From: Paenibacillus pabuli
GTDB lineage: Bacteria; Bacillota; Bacilli; Paenibacillales; Paenibacillaceae
Length of the DNA: 64,000 nt
Assembly (NCBI RefSeq): GCF_039831995.1
Contig: NZ_JBDOIO010000003.1
Location: 2,852,001-2,916,000, forward strand
Reading direction: 5' to 3'
Both the position numbers and the translations under genes were made by a program. The first letter of the stretch is position 1, and every line of letters begins with the position of its first letter. Shown here in pieces: positions 29,792 to 37,877 of this stretch. The notes below the pieces were generated by a model that had not been told where the DNA came from, did no database searches, and saw nothing but the letters and a program-made list of their open reading frames with translations.

Positions 29792-30917
29792 CCACCGTCC
29801 CCAGCACCGCCACCTGACTCGCGGTCATCTCGATATTCTGGTCGCTCACACCATTTACGGTAAGCTCCGAATAGTCGATAATCGGCGGAATGTCGAGCAA
29901 AATTGCAGCAATACGGGTGTAACGTACTAGTGGATCGGCAAAAGCAAGCTGCTTCAAATACGCGGTCACCCCGCGTTCGATTAATGCCTTTACATCTCCC
30001 AAGGTTGCATCACTCGCCAGCGTCAGCTTCACCTCAATGTTCATCGGCACTTCCTCGGCTGGCATGACCGACACCACCGGACCTGCCGGGGCAACGCCTT
30101 CACCTTGACCATCCTGCGTCGGGTCCACGTACTTCTGCACAGCAGCCACCAGATCGCTGCCTGCCGCACGTTTGTCCGTATCCAGCAGATACAATCCTAC
30201 CGTGCCCGGCCCCTGCCATAACGGAATTACACGCGTTGCTCCAACGCCTGGCACTTCACTGGCCCATTGCACATACTGTGCCTTGTTGCCGCTTGTCCCC
30301 TGATTGCGGACTTTGGCATAAAAGCGTTCCAGCAGCGCCGTATCCGCCTCAATATCCGCACCGCCTTTGATAACGTCCGTGTTCACCACAGACGTCACGC
30401 CACTTACCGGTGTAGACAGCACGGTTAACGTGCCTGCCGGCACATTGCTTTCTTTTCCAGCAACGAGCGCCCGCACACCAACCACACCGAATCCATCTTC
30501 TCCAAGCTCTACGCTCCCAACGGTCTCGTATTCCAGCGAAGCTTCACCAGATACTTCATCCGCGAGCGTAGCCACAACTGTACCTGCCGGCACCACTTTC
30601 CCCGGTGTACCCGTGAACATAACCGTGCCTTGTGCCGCTACTGCGGCCCGCCGCGTAATACCATGCTCTCCCGCCCGCAGATCCAGCTCTTCCGAACGAA
30701 AATTCGGATCACTGCTCGCAGCCGTACTGGCAAACCCTCGCCGAAGCAGTTCCTGCGCCCATAGCGCCGCTTCAGACAGCATAAACGCAACCGGAGCCTC
30801 CGCATCCCACAGAAACGATCCCTCCGACTTATCCAGATCCGCGGGCAGACGATCCAGCATGCGCTGCATAATCTGTTCCTCCGTCTGGTCCTCCAAATAA
30901 CGCGGAATCTCAGCCAT
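29778..30917 (-). CDS. XkdT-like baseplate J protein
   Basis: A 379-aa baseplate wedge protein of the gpJ / XkdT family. Typical parts are MLDRLPADLDKSEGSFLWDA near the N-terminus, AGEHGITRRAAVAAQGTV and the Ser/Gly-rich FYAKVRNQGTSGNKAQY. ATG 30917 follows GAGGTGATC. It ends inside the XkdU start, so the genes are coupled. Homologue of T4 gp6-type wedge parts by family knowledge. Confidence 0.93.
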   Translation of the reverse strand: MAEIPRYLEDQTEEQIMQRMLDRLPADLDKSEGSFLWDAEAPVAFMLSEAALWAQELLRRGFASTAASSDPNFRSEELDLRAGEHGITRRAAVAAQGTVMFTGTPGKVVPAGTVVATLADEVSGEASLEYETVGSVELGEDGFGVVGVRALVAGKESNVPAGTLTVLSTPVSGVTSVVNTDVIKGGADIEADTALLERFYAKVRNQGTSGNKAQYVQWASEVPGVGATRVIPLWQGPGTVGLYLLDTDKRAAGSDLVAAVQKYVDPTQDGQGEGVAPAGPVVSVMPAEEVPMNIEVKLTLASDATLGDVKALIERGVTAYLKQLAFADPLVRYTRIAAILLDIPPIIDYSELTVNGVSDQNIEMTASQVAVLGTVDVHE

Positions 30918-30921
30918 CCCG

Positions 30922-31377
30922 TCAGATCACCTCACTTTCCAGAATAAACATCTCTTCCTGTACACTCGCCACCCGGCACGAGAACATGCACTGCTCTAGG
31001 TTCCAATCGAACGTGAACTGGTCTACCGAATCTGTGCGCGGATCAGCCAGCAGCGTCTCCGTTACCATCCGGGTAATCTCACTTTCCATCACACCCCGGC
31101 TGTCACCCTGACCCACTAACTCTTCCAGCTCCGAGCCATAGTTTCGGGAGTAAATCACATGTCTGTACCGCGGCGTCTTCACCGCCTTGATGCACCATTG
31201 CACCCAGGCTTCCTGCGGACCTGCCGCAGCCACTTTGCCACTTGGGGTCAGCACAAAATCCCCCGCATCATAATCGAATCGCCAGCTCCGTCCAAAGCGC
31301 ACCTCTTCCGAAGCCGTACCCGACAGGTCCTCTTCATCTCCCCAGACCACACCCGTTTCCGGGAACAAATTAGGCAT
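30922..31377 (-). CDS. XkdS-like baseplate protein (DUF2634, gp25-like)
   Basis: A 151-aa protein of the DUF2634 family. MPNLFPE at the start and RHVIYSRNYGSELEELVGQ in the middle are typical of this gp25-like sheath-initiator group. ATG 31377 is favoured over the GTG two codons earlier because GGTGG is then nine bases away. It overlaps the end of the XkdR-like gene by eight bases. Confidence 0.88.
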   Translation of the reverse strand: MPNLFPETGVVWGDEEDLSGTASEEVRFGRSWRFDYDAGDFVLTPSGKVAAAGPQEAWVQWCIKAVKTPRYRHVIYSRNYGSELEELVGQGDSRGVMESEITRMVTETLLADPRTDSVDQFTFDWNLEQCMFSCRVASVQEEMFILESEVI

Positions 31378-31780
31378 TCCCACTCACCACCTTACACAGC
31401 ACCACAATGTCGTTACCGCCATTTACCCGCATCGCCAGCACACGGTCCCCAGCCTTCAAGCCTTTACCCAGAGACCACACCGCTTCTTCCACTTCCTCTT
31501 CTTGCAAAAGAAACCTTCCCGTGCCCGTCGTTCCGCCATTCGCCACGTCAGGTATCCCGGAGATCGCACCAACAGCCCCGCGCTCCGGCAACCCAAGCGT
31601 GCCCGGCAGCTCGGCCACGAGATAGTCCTGCACTTCGTGCTTGAAATCATCCAGCTTCACGCCGGACGATGTCATTGTCCCCAGCACCGCGCCCATGCCG
31701 CTCACGGCCTGACGGGTATGCGTACTCATCGCACCCCGCATGACCTCGGCAAAATGCCCATACGGATCTTCCTTATTCAA
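31370..31780 (-). CDS. XkdR-like tail protein (DUF2577)
   Basis: A 136-aa protein of the DUF2577 family. It has a helical N-terminus (DPYGHFAEVMRGAMS) and a beta-rich C-terminus with LKAGDRVLAMRVNGGNDIVV, an OB-like barrel pattern. The start is TTG 31780 with a strong GGAGG seven bases upstream. It overlaps XkdQ by eight bases. The exact role is unknown; by order it is part of the hub or spike complex. Confidence 0.87.
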   Translation of the reverse strand: MNKEDPYGHFAEVMRGAMSTHTRQAVSGMGAVLGTMTSSGVKLDDFKHEVQDYLVAELPGTLGLPERGAVGAISGIPDVANGGTTGTGRFLLQEEEVEEAVWSLGKGLKAGDRVLAMRVNGGNDIVVLCKVVSGNA

Positions 31781-32759
31781 GGTAATACCTCCTTTTCACC
31801 AGCTCCGCCGTGCCCAGCTCCAGGGTCATCGTTCCAGGCCCGGCCGATAGGTCTCGACTGACTGACATGACGATTAACTTCAAACCTTTGAGCAGCACCG
31901 CATCTCCAGCGCGAATCGTATTGATATCCGGTGCGGAAACGGTAAATGTCTCCTGAATGCCTGTCAGACGGCTTTTCGCCAGCTTCTTAGCAGCTGCTGC
32001 CGTTTTGACCTGATCGTCCTCGATCAGCTTTTGCAATGTGCCCAATTCTTCCACACCAGCCTGCTCAATCGCCAGCACTTTCGATGGCACTTCCTTGCCA
32101 CTACTCGATTCCGATGCGGCCATAACCTTAACCTTGGTGACTGCACCTTCAAGCGTACGCATCTGGGTCACATCGATCAGCCGATCCAGCTCGTACACCT
32201 TCGCATTACTGCCTATCTTGAAGAGCTGCAGCCCTCCCGGAGTCATCCGGGGATGATACATGTCTCCGCCAGACTTCGCCGTTTCCTTCAGATCGGCAAA
32301 CATCATCGAAAAGATCGTCTGCGACCGATATACCGCTTTGCCCAGCTTTGTTTTGGTATCTGGCAGTGTTCCGTATGGAATCATCCACTCTTTGGCGTAC
32401 GTTTTGAGCCGCTGCGTGGCGGTTTGATCTTTGGGCAGAAGAAACTCATCTTCCGATTTTTCCAGATAGATCATCCGGTCGTACACCGTGAGAGAAAGCC
32501 GCTTGGTGCCGCTGTTGGAGCTTTCCACCTCCCAGATGACCGCAGGATGCAGTAGATGAACCATGGATTTTCCGCCAAAAGGAACCCCACTGATTCGTAC
32601 CGCCATCCCCGGTGATATCGCAGGCAACCCGGAAGAGGCAGACACCGCCAGCCGCATGTTCGCCTGATAGGCAATCTGGTCCAGCGAATCCTTCAGCGTA
32701 ATCGTCTCCACCAGCTTGGTAAGGTCATATTTGTCATCCACAATAACCTTGTAGGTCAT
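31773..32759 (-). CDS. XkdQ-like tail hub protein
   Basis: A 328-aa hub protein of the XkdQ/YqbQ family (gp27/gpD-like fold). Family-like features are the N-terminal beta domain (LTKLVETITLKDSLDQIAYQ), LSLTVYDRMIYLEKSED, and a C-terminal barrel (INTIRAGDAVLLKGLKLIVM). It overlaps the LysM protein gene by four bases and the XkdR-like gene by eight. Confidence 0.92.
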   Translation of the reverse strand: MTYKVIVDDKYDLTKLVETITLKDSLDQIAYQANMRLAVSASSGLPAISPGMAVRISGVPFGGKSMVHLLHPAVIWEVESSNSGTKRLSLTVYDRMIYLEKSEDEFLLPKDQTATQRLKTYAKEWMIPYGTLPDTKTKLGKAVYRSQTIFSMMFADLKETAKSGGDMYHPRMTPGGLQLFKIGSNAKVYELDRLIDVTQMRTLEGAVTKVKVMAASESSSGKEVPSKVLAIEQAGVEELGTLQKLIEDDQVKTAAAAKKLAKSRLTGIQETFTVSAPDINTIRAGDAVLLKGLKLIVMSVSRDLSAGPGTMTLELGTAELVKRRYYLE

Positions 32760-33421
32760 GGCATCACCAGCTTTTGTCCAGGCTTGATCCGGTTCGGATC
32801 ACTGCCGATGGTTTTCACATTGAGCTTATAGATCTCGTTCCATTTGGAACTACTGCCCAGCTCAAGCTTTGCAATTTTGGACAGAGAATCGCCAGATTTG
32901 ACGGTGTAGGTTTTGCTGCTCTTTTTCAGATCAGTACGAGAACCCGACTTGCTCACAGATGTTGCCGCGCCGACCTTCTCCACTTTGGAATCCCGCCAGG
33001 TACGCAGCGTAATGTCAAAATAAATATCCCCACTCTCACCGCCCCGGAAGGTCGTATTGTGCGAGATCAGATACACTGGCACGTTCACCCCTGTGTTGGA
33101 AATGATGAAACGAAGTGGTTTTTTCGATACCAGAAACGTATTCAGGATATTCATCGCCACCCGCGGATCGGGTACAGGCTCGTACATGCAATAGGACGCG
33201 TCGTATTCTTTTGGAAAAAAAGAAGAGAAGGTAATCTCCTTCACCTTCTCTCCCTGTGCAAAATCAAATTCGCCATACTCGAGCATATTTATCGTTTCGT
33301 ATCCTTTGGACCTTGATATGGTCAGCTCTTCCGGCTTCACCGGGAACTTGAACGATGTCGTCCCGTCCTTCAGGGTGAACTCCATTTGGATTCCTTCCAC
33401 ATTGTCTTTAATTACACTCAT
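32756..33421 (-). CDS. XkdP-like LysM tail protein
   Basis: A 221-aa protein with an XkdP/gp53-like N-terminal domain (FKFPVKPEELTISRSKGYET, EITFSSFFPKEYD) and a C-terminal LysM domain at about 168-220 (KTYTVKSGDSLSKIAKLELG). In contractile tails the LysM part holds the baseplate hub rather than cell wall. ATG 33421 follows AAAGGAGGCCTGTT. Confidence 0.93.
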   Translation of the reverse strand: MSVIKDNVEGIQMEFTLKDGTTSFKFPVKPEELTISRSKGYETINMLEYGEFDFAQGEKVKEITFSSFFPKEYDASYCMYEPVPDPRVAMNILNTFLVSKKPLRFIISNTGVNVPVYLISHNTTFRGGESGDIYFDITLRTWRDSKVEKVGAATSVSKSGSRTDLKKSSKTYTVKSGDSLSKIAKLELGSSSKWNEIYKLNVKTIGSDPNRIKPGQKLVMP

Positions 33422-33439
33422 AACAGGCCTCCTTTCTGC

Positions 33440-35152
33440 TTAGGCCATAATGGTTTTACGGTTTTCCATCGCCCGGCGGAACTCTCCCGAAATTCGCTGT
33501 CCAACTTGATGTGAGATTGCATCGTAGTCGATGGCATTTTCACGGACAGTCAGCTGCACAGCCCCTTGAGGCACGTTGATGGCGATCTGGTTGGTCGTTT
33601 CAGTTTTAAAATCCTTAAGGTAACCGGCCAGACTGCTCATCTGGTCTTCTGAAATTTGTACCGTCATCGTAGACGATTTGCCATTCGTCTGTGCACCGTT
33701 ACCGAGCGCCATCGCTTGGGACTGCATCACGCTTGTTCCCATAAGAGCAGCAGTCGTGGATTGACCGCCCATGCTGTTCGCATAAGCCATAGGCCCAGTT
33801 ATGGTGAGCGCAGATGGAATATAAGCCGGGGGCATCGAGGGACCAGTGGGTACTGGAGTTCGGTTAGCAACCGTTGTTGCTGAGACGGTCTTTTCTTCTT
33901 TTTTGGAACCAAAGCCGAAGAAATTGGAGATGCCACTCACCATGTTCTTCGTTTTTTCAGAAACAAAATCCGCAGCAGTCGACAACGCTTTGCCTGCACC
34001 TTCCGTGGCGTTGGACATAAAGTTTCCAATATCCTTGGCCTTATCGCCAATCCAGCCACCCGCTGCACTACCAGCCCATCCGCCGACTGCACCACCAACC
34101 CATGTCCCTATTCCAGGTAAAAGAACACTACCGATGGCCGTGCCAATGGCAGTTCCTGCGGTGCCACCGATCATGGAGCCAACAGCTCGGCCCCGTTGTT
34201 CGGGAGGTGCGGTCGCTATGTTCGCCACATCAGCCAGCATGCTTATTGGACGAAGCAGTTTCCCCGCTCCTTTGGCAAGTCCCCCGCCCAATTTGCCGAG
34301 CATTCCGTCACCTGAAAATAGGTTAGACATTGCCATCGGCGAACCGGACATTAGACCTGAGACTAAATTGGACCTCTTACCGCTGCCGATCCTTCTGTTT
34401 CTTGCAACAGTTTTGGATTCATTGAAAGCACGATCAGAGGTATCTGTAGTGATTGGACTAGGCGTTGGGGCAGGTGTTGGGGTTGATGCCCTAGAGGAAA
34501 ATCTTCCCCCACGTCTTCCCCCGGAAACTCTCCGGGCAGGCGGTTTGCTTGGAGAGTCGCTTCCCGCTCTCGAACTGGTTCGTGTCTGGTTCTTACCTTT
34601 TGATTTCTTATCCTTTTTAAAAATTTTATCCCAAGCGTCTTTACCTTTTCCTACTAAGTCAGTTGCATTATTCACAAAGTCCGTAATGTCGTAAAGGTGT
34701 TCATACCACTTTTTATCTTCTTCTTTAGCCACATTATTAATCGTTGTATTATGACTCCCGATCACAACTGACATGGAAGGCCCGCTCGCCGGACTCATTT
34801 TCCCCATCGCTACTTCAACCTTCTGCTTTACCTCCACCGACACCGTTCCCGAAGCCTTCACCATCTGGTTTCGGAAACGGTTCAGTTTCGCGAGTGCACG
34901 GTCCAATGCCGGGCTTAATTGATCATCCAGTCCGATCTTCGGCATGATTCGCAGCCTGCTCAATCGAACAGCGGTACTATAGATGCTTTCCAGCCTGCGC
35001 CCGGTTGTTCTCAGTTCATTGTTCACCTTGATTAAACTCTGATATCGAACCCTGCCCAGACGTTCGGTCGAACGCTGAATCTGATCCAGATAACGGATCG
35101 TGGTACGCATTTCCGCGTTGGATTTGGATAAACCCACAATCATTTCTGCCAT
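33440..35152 (-). CDS. Tape measure protein (XkdO-like, short)
   Basis: A 570-aa tape measure protein. The N-terminus is coiled coil (AEMRTTIRYLDQIQRSTERL). A basic, Ser/Pro/Arg-rich low-complexity segment covers about 185-250 (SSRAGSDSPSKPPARRVSGG). A Gly/Ala-rich membrane-active stretch follows at about 325-385 (GGTAGTAIGTAIGSVLLPGI). The start is ATG 35152 behind GGAGG; a GTG nine bases upstream lies in that site. PBSX XkdO is more than twice as long, so a clearly shorter tail is expected. Confidence 0.82.
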   Translation of the reverse strand: MAEMIVGLSKSNAEMRTTIRYLDQIQRSTERLGRVRYQSLIKVNNELRTTGRRLESIYSTAVRLSRLRIMPKIGLDDQLSPALDRALAKLNRFRNQMVKASGTVSVEVKQKVEVAMGKMSPASGPSMSVVIGSHNTTINNVAKEEDKKWYEHLYDITDFVNNATDLVGKGKDAWDKIFKKDKKSKGKNQTRTSSRAGSDSPSKPPARRVSGGRRGGRFSSRASTPTPAPTPSPITTDTSDRAFNESKTVARNRRIGSGKRSNLVSGLMSGSPMAMSNLFSGDGMLGKLGGGLAKGAGKLLRPISMLADVANIATAPPEQRGRAVGSMIGGTAGTAIGTAIGSVLLPGIGTWVGGAVGGWAGSAAGGWIGDKAKDIGNFMSNATEGAGKALSTAADFVSEKTKNMVSGISNFFGFGSKKEEKTVSATTVANRTPVPTGPSMPPAYIPSALTITGPMAYANSMGGQSTTAALMGTSVMQSQAMALGNGAQTNGKSSTMTVQISEDQMSSLAGYLKDFKTETTNQIAINVPQGAVQLTVRENAIDYDAISHQVGQRISGEFRRAMENRKTIMA

Positions 35153-35177
35153 TTCTTTCACCTCCTGTCCAAGCTAA

Positions 35178-35345
35178 TTATCGATTCATTTGCGAAGTCA
35201 GCGCTGCCATCTCCTCTTCCGAGAACGCAATCAACAGTGAGCGTTCGCCTCGCGGCAAAGACCAAAACTCTCCGGGACGAAGATGGTGACGAACCCACAT
35301 ATGATACAGGAACGTGGTCATCCCGCCGGAGTGAATCAGTTTTTT
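35178..35345 (-). CDS. -1 frameshift extension of the tail chaperone (GT-type)
   Basis: This reading frame lacks a ribosome site, starts at the end of the chaperone gene and continues for about 53 codons (LIHSGGMTTFLYHMWVRHHL..., ending ALTSQMNR). It is entered by a -1 slip at 35345-35339, where the zero-frame codons CTA AAA AAC precede the TGA stop. The sequence ends just before the tape measure gene, as in lambda G/GT and in many tailed phages. The fused protein would be about 197 aa. Confidence 0.78.
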   Translation of the reverse strand, partial: KKLIHSGGMTTFLYHMWVRHHLRPGEFWSLPRGERSLLIAFSEEEMAALTSQMNR

Positions 35346-35770
35346 AGGTCTTCAATCTCCACACCGAAGCCGGATAGCTCCAGCACCTTGTCACCTACGG
35401 CATCCAGTTCACCCGCCAGCAGCATGCGGCGAACCGCCTGTTCCCCACCGGACAGCTTCATGCGACCCGTGATACGGTTATCTCCCCAACCGGACAGTTC
35501 CAGGCCGCGGACATTCATTTTCACCGTGGCTTCGGAAATTAGCAGCGCGTTAAAGGTTTCGGTATCCACCTTTTCCTCGGTGCGGCCTTTCGTCGTTTTA
35601 CGAATCGTGCAGCGTTCGCGGATCTGATCCACTTTGGAGGACGTCAGTCCACGCAAGGTCAGCAGCAGATCCAGACGCTGAATGCGTACATTCTCTTCCG
35701 GCAAACGTTCCGCTGCTTCAAACAGCTGATCCAGAATCTGCTCTTCGGACATGTTTTCATTCATACTCAT
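35336..35770 (-). CDS. XkdN-like tail assembly chaperone
   Basis: A 144-aa tail assembly chaperone of the XkdN type, followed by the tape measure gene as usual. It begins MSMNENMSEEQILDQLFEAA and has LLTLRGLTSSKVDQIRERCT and a C-terminus at ELSGFGVEIEDLKN. ATG 35770 follows AAGGAG; ATG 35764 is also possible. The last sense codons form the slippery site, so a minor product should be extended by a -1 frameshift. Confidence 0.9.
   Translation of the reverse strand: MSMNENMSEEQILDQLFEAAERLPEENVRIQRLDLLLTLRGLTSSKVDQIRERCTIRKTTKGRTEEKVDTETFNALLISEATVKMNVRGLELSGWGDNRITGRMKLSGGEQAVRRMLLAGELDAVGDKVLELSGFGVEIEDLKN
35339..35345 (-). promoter_or_regulatory. Slippery heptamer A AAA AAC
   Basis: In the chaperone frame the heptamer reads CT-A AAA AAC-TGA, the canonical X XXY YYZ -1 slippage pattern, directly before the stop codon. 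Confidence 0.85.
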
Positions 35771-35920
35771 AGGGCGCAATCTCCTTCTCATTTCACAATT
35801 GGGTTACTCTACTCAACAATTAGGGACAACAAATAGACCGAGATACTCTCAGCCTTCATGTGTGTCCCTATCTTGTTTACTCAACTGGCTCAATTAGCCT
35901 TTTGTTACTCTTGTTTATAA

Positions 35921-37162
35921 TTAGGAAATGCCTAATACGTGGTTCCGTTCGTTGATAATGTTGACTATGTCCAGAACACCACCTTGACTTGCTACCAACT
36001 CAACGCCACGAACAGTTTGTTTTGTGGTATCACGAATAATGTTATCTACAACAATGATTCCTGTAGCAATTGTTCCAGCACCATGAGCTTGGACAAGTAC
36101 ACCAGAGATTCCTGAATCAATAATCAAGTTTCCTTGCACGATAACATCAACGCGATTACCGAAAAGCTTTACGCCTTCTTTCTTAGCAGAAATAATTTTA
36201 TTGTTTGCGATGATCGCTCTGGAGTGTGGGTACAATCCTTCTTTCGATGGAGTCTCGAGGGAATCGTACCACCCAGAGAACTTAAACGTATTGAATTGAG
36301 CATCAAATGTTCCTTCAATGAAATTCTCTCCACAGTATTCGACCAAGGTATGCGTGATTCTTACATCCTCAGGTCTACCTTTGGGATTACGGATAAAGAT
36401 TCCGTTTGTTGCCAATCCATTGCCTGTCTGATTGAGTTCACCTGTACGACGGATCGTACATCTGAAGATAATAATGTTGTTGATGACATCTGTTACATCT
36501 GTGGAACTAGTTCCTGCAAATGTTTGGATTCCACGATATTTGGTGTCCTCAATCAACGTGTGTTCAACTGCAACGGTATTAGCTTTTTGAATCATGATAC
36601 CTGATTGGCCATATGTGCGAGAAATAACACTGTTGGTGATCAGAACGTTCTTGGCATGTTGTATATAAATACCCATGCCCTCTGTCTGAATATTTGTTGT
36701 ATTGATACCAATGTTATTGATTTTACAAGAATCAATTTTGATGTTTGAAGAGTAATTCACTTGGTTACTGAACTGAATGGCATTTTGATTGATATCTTGG
36801 AGATTACAGCGAATGATCTCAATGTCATTTACCCCAAGCAACGTAATACCATGACCTTCACTCAGTTGAACACCATTTGTTGTTTTACCTGCAATGGTCA
36901 AACCAATGATACGAATACCGTGGGCTTCAAGATTAAGTGCACCTCTGGAGTACAACGTTGCACCATCACCATTGATGGTTTTAAGTTTTGTAATTGCTTT
37001 AGGGAATCTTACACGGTAAGCTCCTGGGGGTAGAAACACTTGTACTGCTGGATCATTCATCAGGGCATCAAAAGCTTCAGTCCAATCCCATTCGGATCTT
37101 GGATCTGTACGGTTAGACACCAAATCGATATATTTCTCGATAGACACATGCACGTTTTCCAT
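35921..37162 (-). CDS. Right-handed parallel beta-helix protein inserted in the tail operon
   Basis: A 413-aa protein with an N-terminal pectate-lyase-like entry (DWTEAFDALMNDPAVQVFLP, then PPGAYRV) and many beta-helix coils (INGDGATLYSRG, IEIIRCNLQDINQNAIQF, VLITNSVISRTYGQSGIMI). There is no signal peptide. ATG 37162 follows GGAGG. The fold is shared with phage tailspike depolymerases and other polysaccharide-acting proteins; catalytic residues cannot be assigned by eye. It lies between tube and chaperone genes, where PBSX-like clusters normally have none. It is clearly richer in A+T than its neighbours, so it looks like a late insertion (moron). Confidence 0.85.
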   Translation of the reverse strand: MENVHVSIEKYIDLVSNRTDPRSEWDWTEAFDALMNDPAVQVFLPPGAYRVRFPKAITKLKTINGDGATLYSRGALNLEAHGIRIIGLTIAGKTTNGVQLSEGHGITLLGVNDIEIIRCNLQDINQNAIQFSNQVNYSSNIKIDSCKINNIGINTTNIQTEGMGIYIQHAKNVLITNSVISRTYGQSGIMIQKANTVAVEHTLIEDTKYRGIQTFAGTSSTDVTDVINNIIIFRCTIRRTGELNQTGNGLATNGIFIRNPKGRPEDVRITHTLVEYCGENFIEGTFDAQFNTFKFSGWYDSLETPSKEGLYPHSRAIIANNKIISAKKEGVKLFGNRVDVIVQGNLIIDSGISGVLVQAHGAGTIATGIIVVDNIIRDTTKQTVRGVELVASQGGVLDIVNIINERNHVLGIS

Positions 37163-37379
37163 ATTAAAAACCTCCATTTTTTGTTTGTTTTTCTATGCAA
37201 ATTCTGCTGGTCTGACCTTGATGTCCTTGATTCGGAATGTATTGAAGCATAACCCTTTACAGTTATTTTGTTTCCCCATCCCTGATTTTCCCCAAAACAT
37301 TAATATTAACGATACCTTTGATACCTGGTATATCTTTGAATTATTGATAAAACTCTCATTTATGCCATCACCTACTGTG

Positions 37380-37787
37380 TCACAACGCAACAATCGGATT
37401 CAACAGTTCAAATCCTTCAAACGTAAAGCCCGTTTCCTCCGGCACTTCCTCACCCGCTGTCCAGTTTGCGAGCTGGATTTTGTCCACCATGCAACCCTTC
37501 AGTAGAACGCTCTCATGTCCATATGACTCTGGATCGTCCAGCTTCGAGATGATTTGAAACTTGGTAAACCCGCGCTGGATCATGTCCGACGTGACCTTGT
37601 AACCTGTCATCGTACCTGTCCCTTTTTTTGCGCCATTTTTGTGCACTTTCCAGTCGTTGCCGACTAGATTCAACTCACGTTTTTCAATTTCCACACTGGC
37701 TTCCAGCTTGTTAATGTTCGTCTGCCACACCCCATCAATATGCAGCTGACCATGGGTACCTAGAATAACTCTTGATGCATCCAACAT
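37380..37787 (-). CDS. XkdM-like tail tube protein
   Basis: A 135-aa inner tube protein (Phage_tail_tube_2 family). Typical parts are ILGTHGQLHIDGVWQTNINK, MTGYKVTSDMIQRGFTKFQI and LEASVEIEKRELNLVGNDWK. ATG 37787 has AAGGAGG eight bases upstream. It follows the sheath gene after 90 bases and should form the rigid inner tube that is driven through the envelope. The 217 bases after it hold only a weak 66-codon TTG frame that I do not call. Confidence 0.93.
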   Translation of the reverse strand: MLDASRVILGTHGQLHIDGVWQTNINKLEASVEIEKRELNLVGNDWKVHKNGAKKGTGTMTGYKVTSDMIQRGFTKFQIISKLDDPESYGHESVLLKGCMVDKIQLANWTAGEEVPEETGFTFEGFELLNPIVAL

Positions 37788-37877
37788 GTACAATTCCTCC
37801 TTGGGATCTTTTTAAATGTAAAACCCAAATTCATCTTATATCCAAGCAAAGGCTCTCGCCTCGCTCTTCTACACTAC

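Noticed and set aside
37193..37393. 66-codon minus-strand frame after the tube gene
   Set aside because: It would need a TTG start inside the tube gene without ribosome site; probably junction sequence of the inserted beta-helix gene.
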